Positions 57,552 through 64,000 of a stretch of 64,000 bases of DNA are shown in pieces. The DNA comes from Pseudomonas sp. Bout1 (GTDB taxonomy: Bacteria > Pseudomonadota > Gammaproteobacteria > Pseudomonadales > Pseudomonadaceae), in contig NZ_JAVIWK010000001.1 of the NCBI RefSeq assembly GCF_034314165.1, positions 6,091,001 to 6,155,000 of the forward strand. Direction: 5' to 3'. Positions within the stretch are counted from its first letter, which is position 1. Every line of letters begins with the position of its first letter. The position numbers and the translations under genes are program-made. A model generated the notes under the pieces. It was not told where the DNA came from, ran no database searches, and saw only the letters and a list, made by a program, of their open reading frames with translations.

Positions 57552-58217
57552 TCAGGCCTGCAAGTAGCGCAACACCGACTCGCAGATCATCGCCCGATGC
57601 CGCTGCTTGACCGCCTCGTCCGACAACTCGATCTGAAAGATCTCGCTGAAGGTGTGGCGGTTGGACACCCGGTAGAAGCTGAACGAGTTGATCAGCAAGT
57701 GCACGTCCAACGGCTCCAGCCCTTCACGGAACACGCCCAGCTCGGCACCGCGGCGCAACGTGGTGCCGAGGGCTTCGAGGATGTTGCTGTTCATTGCCTT
57801 GATCGACGTCGACTGCTTCACGTACTCGGCGTTGTGGATGTTCTCGATGCTGACAATCCGCACAAAATCCACGTTCTGATCGTGGTGATCAAAGGTGAAC
57901 TCCACCAACCGACGGATCGCTTCCCGGGGCTCCAGGGCCGTCAGGTTCATCCGGGTCTCGGTGTTGCGAATGTCGCCGTAGAGCTTTTCCAGCACCTCGA
58001 CGTAGAGCTGCTCCTTGCTGCCGAAGTAGTAATAGATCATGCGCTTGGAGGTCTGGATACGCTCCGCGATCGCGTCCACCCGGGCGCCGGAAAGGCCCTG
58101 GGTCACAAACTCGACGATGGCTTCCTGGAGGATGTTCTCGCGGGTCTTTTCCGGGTTGTTCTTGCGGCTCTTGCGCGGCGCGGTGGCCACGGCAGGGAGC
58201 TCGGAGATCAGGGTCAT
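57552..58217 (-). CDS. TetR-family transcriptional regulator
   Basis: This 221-residue regulator has an N-terminal TetR HTH domain (NILQEAIVEFVTQGLSGARV, then DAIAERIQTSKRMIYYYFGS) and a C-terminal ligand domain. It sits inside the quinate/dehydroshikimate cluster, between the dehydrogenase and quiC-type genes, so it probably controls that cluster in response to a pathway intermediate. The shared GTAC..GTTA motif in two promoter regions of the cluster could be its operator. Local control is inference. Confidence 0.88.
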   Translation of the reverse strand: MTLISELPAVATAPRKSRKNNPEKTRENILQEAIVEFVTQGLSGARVDAIAERIQTSKRMIYYYFGSKEQLYVEVLEKLYGDIRNTETRMNLTALEPREAIRRLVEFTFDHHDQNVDFVRIVSIENIHNAEYVKQSTSIKAMNSNILEALGTTLRRGAELGVFREGLEPLDVHLLINSFSFYRVSNRHTFSEIFQIELSDEAVKQRHRAMICESVLRYLQA

Positions 58218-58288
58218 GGTGCGCTCACGGCCTTAGGTGCAGGCGCTGATTATGGGCCGCGCCGCACGCCGAAGGAAGCGCCAGCACC

Positions 58289-60187
<1,899 letters not shown>

Positions 60188-60265
60188 GGGGCGACTCCCG
60201 ACATATGAGGCAGGTCTTATTTACGGCAAATTATTGGCCGCTAAACTGTTCACAGCAATTGAAAT

Positions 60266-60284
60266 GTACGAACCAGTTAGTTTT
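60266..60284 (+). promoter_or_regulatory. Candidate operator between quiC and the MFS gene
   Basis: GTACGAACCAGTTAGTTTT contains the near-palindrome CGAACCAGTTAG and resembles the site upstream of aroQ. It is placed between divergent quiC and transporter genes, where it could control both. Confidence 0.45.
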
Positions 60285-60441
60285 ATGGGCGATTATCGAA
60301 CAGAATGCCAATTCGCGAATTGACGATTTTTTAGCCACTGCGCACCATCGACAGCACATTGAGTGCCGCTCCGGTTGAGTGGCCTTGGTTAACAAGACCC
60401 TGAACACACCATAAAAATTTCAAAAAAACGGGTACTTCCTC

Positions 60442-61776
60442 ATGCCTTCGCAAACTCCCGCCGTGGCCGTGCGTCACAGCAATCCCAATAGCGGCATCGG
60501 CGACAAAATCCGTGGCGCCATGGCCGTCGGTAAAACCCGCTGGGGCATGTTGGCCCTGGTGTTTTTCGCCACCACCCTGAACTACATCGACCGCGCCGCA
60601 CTCGGCGTGATGCAACCGATCCTGGCCAAGGAAATGAGCTGGACGGCGATGGACTACGCCAATATCAACTTCTGGTTCCAGGTGGGTTACGCCATCGGCT
60701 TTGTGCTGCAAGGCCGCTTGATCGACCGGGTCGGCGTCAAGCGCGTGTTTTTTTGCGCGGTGCTGCTGTGGAGCATCGCCACCGGCGCCCACGGCCTGGC
60801 CACCTCGGCGGTGGGCTTTATGGTGTGCCGGTTCATTCTCGGGTTGACCGAAGCCGCCAACTACCCGGCCTGCGTCAAGACCACCCGCCTGTGGTTCCCC
60901 GCCGGCGAGCGTGCAGTGGCCACCGGGATCTTCAACGCCGGCACCAACGTCGGCGCGATGATGACGCCAATGCTGCTGCCGCTGATCCTCCATGTATGGG
61001 GCTGGCAGGCGGCGTTCCTGTGCATGTCGGCACTGGGCGGCATCTGGCTGGTGTTCTGGGGTTTGAAGTACTACAACCCGGAAGACCATCCGAGCGTGAA
61101 GCAATCGGAACTGGACTACGTGCAGCAGGAAGTCGAACCGGAACAACCCCGCGTGCCGTTCAGCCGCATCCTGCGCATGCGCGGCACCTGGGCCTTCGCC
61201 CTCGCCTACTCGATGACCGCGCCAGTGTTCTGGTTCTACCTGTACTGGCTGCCGCCGTTCCTGAACCAGCAATACAACCTGGGCATCAACGTGACCCAGA
61301 TGGGCATCCCGCTGATCATCATTTACCTGACCGCGGACTTCGGCAGCATAGGCGGCGGGATTCTGTCTTCGTTCCTGATCGGCCGTGGGATGAATGCGAT
61401 CAAGGCGCGGTTGTTGTCGATGCTGCTGTTCGCCTGCTGCATCGTCGGGGTGATCATGGCGGCCGGTTCCAGCCAGCTATGGGTCGCGGTGTTTGCCATC
61501 TCCCTGGCTATCGGCGCGCATCAGGCCTGGACCGCCAACATCTGGAGCCTGGTGATGGACTACACGCCCAAGCACATGATGAGTACGGTGTTTGGTTTTG
61601 GCGGCATGTGCGCGGCCATCGGCGGGATGTTCATGACCCAGATCGTCGGCCATATCCTGACCGTGACCAACAACAACTACACCGTGCTGTTCACCTTGAT
61701 TCCGGCGATGTATTTCATCGCACTGATCTGGATGTACTTCATGGCGCCGCGCAAGATTCCGACCGTCGAGGCCTGA
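60442..61776 (+). CDS. MFS transporter, anion:cation symporter type
   Basis: This 444-residue major facilitator belongs to the aromatic or sugar acid/H+ symporter group. Visible features are LNYIDRAALGVMQPILAKE, GRLIDRVGVKRVFF (MFS loop motif), RFILGLTEAANYPACVKTTR and a C-terminal NNNYTVLFTLIPAMYFIALI, with about 12 segments. Genes for quinate/shikimate breakdown flank it and it is divergent from quiC, so uptake of quinate, shikimate or a related acid is likely. That is inference from context. Confidence 0.88.
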   Translation: MPSQTPAVAVRHSNPNSGIGDKIRGAMAVGKTRWGMLALVFFATTLNYIDRAALGVMQPILAKEMSWTAMDYANINFWFQVGYAIGFVLQGRLIDRVGVKRVFFCAVLLWSIATGAHGLATSAVGFMVCRFILGLTEAANYPACVKTTRLWFPAGERAVATGIFNAGTNVGAMMTPMLLPLILHVWGWQAAFLCMSALGGIWLVFWGLKYYNPEDHPSVKQSELDYVQQEVEPEQPRVPFSRILRMRGTWAFALAYSMTAPVFWFYLYWLPPFLNQQYNLGINVTQMGIPLIIIYLTADFGSIGGGILSSFLIGRGMNAIKARLLSMLLFACCIVGVIMAAGSSQLWVAVFAISLAIGAHQAWTANIWSLVMDYTPKHMMSTVFGFGGMCAAIGGMFMTQIVGHILTVTNNNYTVLFTLIPAMYFIALIWMYFMAPRKIPTVEA

Positions 61777-61781
61777 GTTTC

Positions 61782-62660
61782 CTACCTGCGCCGCTGCTGC
61801 CAGGCAGCGGCCAACCCGCTCAGGCAGATCACCCCGATCCCGACCACCGTGGTCAGGTCCGGGGTGTGGTTGAACACCAGCCAGCCCAACAACCCCGCAA
61901 ACACGATCTGGCAATAGCCGAACGGTGCCAGCAAGGCCGGCGCCGCGAAGCGGAAGGCCTGGGTCAGCATCAAGTGCGCGGTCATCCCGCAGGTGCCCAG
62001 CGCCAGCATCAACACACCGTGCCACAAGCTCGGCACCTGCCAGAAGAATGGCACCAGCGCACTCATCACCAGGGTGTTGCACAGCCCGGCGAAGAAATTG
62101 CTGGTAGTCGGTGTGTCGTACTTGCTGAGGATGCGCGTAAGCAGTTGGTAGAAGCAGAAGAACAGCGCAGAGGTCAGCGGTAGCAATACCGCCGGGGTGA
62201 ACAGCTCACCGCCCGGATGCACAATGATCAGCACCCCGATAAACCCGCAAATCACCGCCAGCCATTGGCCACGTGTCACGTGCTCGCCCAACAGCGGCAC
62301 CGACAATGCGGTGACCAGGATCGGCGCAAGAAAGTTGACTGCCGTGGCCTCGGCCAACGGGATAAAGTGCAGCGCCGCGGTGAAGAACAAGCTGGTGCCC
62401 AGCAGGCACAACGCCCGCGCCACTTGCAACAACGGCCGCTTGCTGCGCAGCACCCGCAAGCCTGATTGCGGCAGGAATATCCCGGCCATCAACAGCGTGT
62501 GCACCAGGTACCGGGCCCACACCACCATCACAATCGGGTAAAACCCGGCCAGGTATTTGGACAGCGCGTCGTGGCTGGAAAACAGAAAGGTGGCCACCAC
62601 AATCAGCAAAATGCCTTTGAGTGGGTGGTTGACGCCGGAAAGTGGGGTGCTGAGGGTCAT
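61782..62660 (-). CDS. DMT/EamA-family transporter
   Basis: This 292-residue inner-membrane protein has ten hydrophobic segments arranged as two EamA repeats. It has AEATAVNFLAPILVTALSVP in the first half and APFGYCQIVFAGLLGWLVFN in the second. The drug/metabolite superfamily mostly exports amino acids or small metabolites. The substrate here is unknown. I chose the ATG at 62660 (MTLSTPLSGVNHPLKG). A start 13 codons upstream is open. It is convergent with the MFS gene, with 5 bases between the stops. Confidence 0.87.
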   Translation of the reverse strand: MTLSTPLSGVNHPLKGILLIVVATFLFSSHDALSKYLAGFYPIVMVVWARYLVHTLLMAGIFLPQSGLRVLRSKRPLLQVARALCLLGTSLFFTAALHFIPLAEATAVNFLAPILVTALSVPLLGEHVTRGQWLAVICGFIGVLIIVHPGGELFTPAVLLPLTSALFFCFYQLLTRILSKYDTPTTSNFFAGLCNTLVMSALVPFFWQVPSLWHGVLMLALGTCGMTAHLMLTQAFRFAAPALLAPFGYCQIVFAGLLGWLVFNHTPDLTTVVGIGVICLSGLAAAWQQRRR

Positions 62661-62846
62661 TGCATTCTCTTGAGTGGCAGGCTGAAATGACCGCCGCATA
62701 CCGCGGCATAATCTAGAACGGGTGACGCGCCTCGCTCAAGAGCATAACCAAACACTGTTCGAACAGCGCACTAAATTGCGCTTTTCCAGTCCAACGCTCC
62801 GCGTCCATCCGCCCATTGCGCGTTTTTTAACCAAGGCCTTCGCACC

Positions 62847-63263
62847 ATGAAAAAAACTCTGTTTATTCTTTCGACCCTTGCGCTGCTCAGTGCCTGCGAC
62901 AAGCAAGCCGAAACCGCCAAAGCGCCGGCCCCGCCGTCTGTTCAAGCGACCCTGGTACCAGAAGTTCTGCCCACCGATAAATGGGTGGGCAAGTGGATCG
63001 GCGTCGAAGGCCTGAACCTGACCATCGCCAAGGACGACAGCATCGGCCGTGGCCACTATGTACTGACCATGAAATACGGCCTGGACGACGATGACTCCGG
63101 CACCTTCAAGGGCGAAGCGTCCGAAGACGGCATTACCTTTGAACGCCCGGACGGCCCACAGATCCTCAGCGCCGGCGACGGCGAAGCCACCGGTCTGAAA
63201 TGGCTGGCCGACAAAAAGGATTGCCTGGTGGTCGATACCGGCGAAGGTTATTGCCGCGACTGA
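62847..63263 (+). CDS. Small lipoprotein of unknown function
   Basis: This 138-residue protein has a lipoprotein signal (MKKTLFILSTLALLSAC) with Cys17 as the lipidated residue. A proline-rich linker (KAPAPPSVQATLVPEVLP) and a compact domain follow (DKWVGKWIGVEGLNLTIAKD, GHYVLTMKYGLDDDDSG). The C-terminal region has a Cys pair (DCLVV, GYCRD). I do not recognise the family. It is upstream of the YpfJ-type metallopeptidase gene but separated from it by a REP pair. Confidence 0.8.
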   Translation: MKKTLFILSTLALLSACDKQAETAKAPAPPSVQATLVPEVLPTDKWVGKWIGVEGLNLTIAKDDSIGRGHYVLTMKYGLDDDDSGTFKGEASEDGITFERPDGPQILSAGDGEATGLKWLADKKDCLVVDTGEGYCRD

Positions 63264-63285
63264 CACAAACTGGACACCTTCACCT

Positions 63286-63417
63286 GTGACGAGCGGGCTT
63301 GCCCCGCGTTGGGCTGCGCAGCAGCCCCATAACAGGCAAAAGTGTTCTTTCTGGAAGGTTTCGGTGTTCTTATTGGGATGGCTACGCAGCCCAACGCGGG
63401 GCAAGCCCCCTCGCCAC
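63286..63417. repeat. REP pair, GCGGGCTTGCCCCGCG family
   Basis: GAGCGGGCTTGCCCCGCGTT and GGGCTGCGCAGC at the left are mirrored by GGCTACGCAGCCC and AACGCGGGGCAAGCCCCCTC at the right. Confidence 0.85.
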
Positions 63418-63488
63418 CGACAGCCGGACTGGCGCCAACCCTACACACCAACAACACTGAGCTGCAGGTTCATCAAGAGGATTGCCAC

Positions 63489-64000
63489 ATGCTATGGAAA
63501 AAAGGCCGACGCAGCGACAACGTGGTGGACGCCCGCGATGACAGTGGCGGCGGTGGCGGTGGCATGCGCTTTGGTGGCGGCAAGGGCTTGAGCCTGACGG
63601 CGATCGTACTGATCGTCGGCATCGGCTGGCTGACCGGCCAGGACCCGATGCAGATCCTCGGGCAACTCAGTGGCCAGCTCACCGAGCAAGCGCCCTCCGT
63701 CAGCCCGCAAACCCGCCAGGCACCGCCCGCAAACGATGAACAGGCCGACTTCGTGCGCGCGGTGCTCGGTGACACCGAAGACACCTGGGCCCAGGTGTTC
63801 CAGGAAAACGGCCTGACCTACAAGAACCCCAAATTGATTCTGTTCCGTGGCCGGGTGAACTCCGCCTGCGGTGGTGCCACGTCCGCCAGCGGGCCGTTCT
63901 ATTGCCCGGCAGACCAGCAGGTGTACCTGGACCTGGATTTCTTCCGGGAAATGTCCCAGCGCTTCAAGGCCGCCGGCGATTTCGCCCAGGCCTACGTAAT
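63489..64000 (+). CDS. ypfJ: YpfJ-family neutral zinc metallopeptidase, N-terminal part
   Basis: This is the first 170 codons of a protein that runs off the right edge. It starts MLWKKGRRSDNVVDARDDSG, followed by a glycine-rich stretch and one membrane segment (about residues 34-50). The luminal part has NPKLILFRGRVNSACGGATS and GPFYCPADQQVYLDLDFFRE. These match the KPN_02809/YpfJ metallopeptidase family, whose HExxH zinc site would lie further on. The ATG at 63489 follows AAGAGGA. The function is not well characterised. Confidence 0.88.
   Translation, partial: MLWKKGRRSDNVVDARDDSGGGGGGMRFGGGKGLSLTAIVLIVGIGWLTGQDPMQILGQLSGQLTEQAPSVSPQTRQAPPANDEQADFVRAVLGDTEDTWAQVFQENGLTYKNPKLILFRGRVNSACGGATSASGPFYCPADQQVYLDLDFFREMSQRFKAAGDFAQAYV

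Overview
The window looks like chromosomal DNA of a Pseudomonas of the P. fluorescens group. The GC content is high, the genes are dense, and the gene order follows what I know of the P. aeruginosa block PA4560 (ileS) to about PA4617. The spacers also carry many fluorescens-type REP palindromes, with cores such as GTGGGAGCTGGCTTGCC. I found no rRNA, tRNA, CRISPR array, prophage or insertion sequence.

Positions 1-14400 are mostly housekeeping: ileS (partial), ribF, murJ, rpsT, a CreA-like protein, proB, obg, rpmA-rplU, ispB, a YjdM zinc-ribbon protein, a small gene under a Fur-box-like site, an FklB-type prolyl isomerase, a UPF0114 membrane protein, an unrecognised 611-residue lipoprotein, and a small gene next to a 260-bp tandem duplication. 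Positions 14400-26000 hold a Lon-related protease, an exported DUF3015 protein, a DUF4105 (Lnb-like) envelope protein, a chorismate mutase gene broken by an amber codon, a stand-alone HsdR_N-type nuclease with AT-richer DNA, a lipoprotein, a GreA/GreB-like factor, gdhA and ettA.

Positions 26000-43200 hold the membrane GGDEF/EAL protein MorA, glyA, a CobW-type GTPase with ybdD/cstA (pyruvate/peptide uptake), the c-di-GMP adaptor MapZ, radA, ankB-katB (periplasmic catalase), mscL, a ferredoxin-NADP reductase, a LuxR solo with intact signal-binding residues, and rlmG with a one-base frameshift in an A-run. Positions 43200-46000 encode the cyanide-insensitive quinol oxidase CioAB plus a DUF2474 peptide, downstream of a perfect Anr/FNR-type box. 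A 775-bp imperfect palindrome lies next to it.

Positions 47000-64000 hold an EntS-like MFS exporter, a PaoABC-type molybdenum aldehyde oxidoreductase, a small secreted protein, an NCS2 purine permease with a hairpin-rich leader in an operon with trmA, a DUF4160/DUF2442 pair, and a quinate/shikimate catabolism cluster. That cluster comprises a type II dehydroquinase, a shikimate/quinate dehydrogenase homologue, a TetR regulator, the QuiC-type 3-dehydroshikimate dehydratase fused to an HPPD-like domain, and an MFS importer. Two promoter regions of the cluster share a GTAC..GTTA motif. The window ends with a DMT transporter, a lipoprotein and the start of a YpfJ-type metallopeptidase.

Most of this is conserved core genome. 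The accessory or unusual signals are the palindromic elements, the two broken genes, the HsdR_N nuclease, the LuxR solo, the DUF4160/DUF2442 pair and the purine permease leader. I saw no clear multi-gene novel system. All functional calls come from reading the sequence and recalled family knowledge, without database searches.
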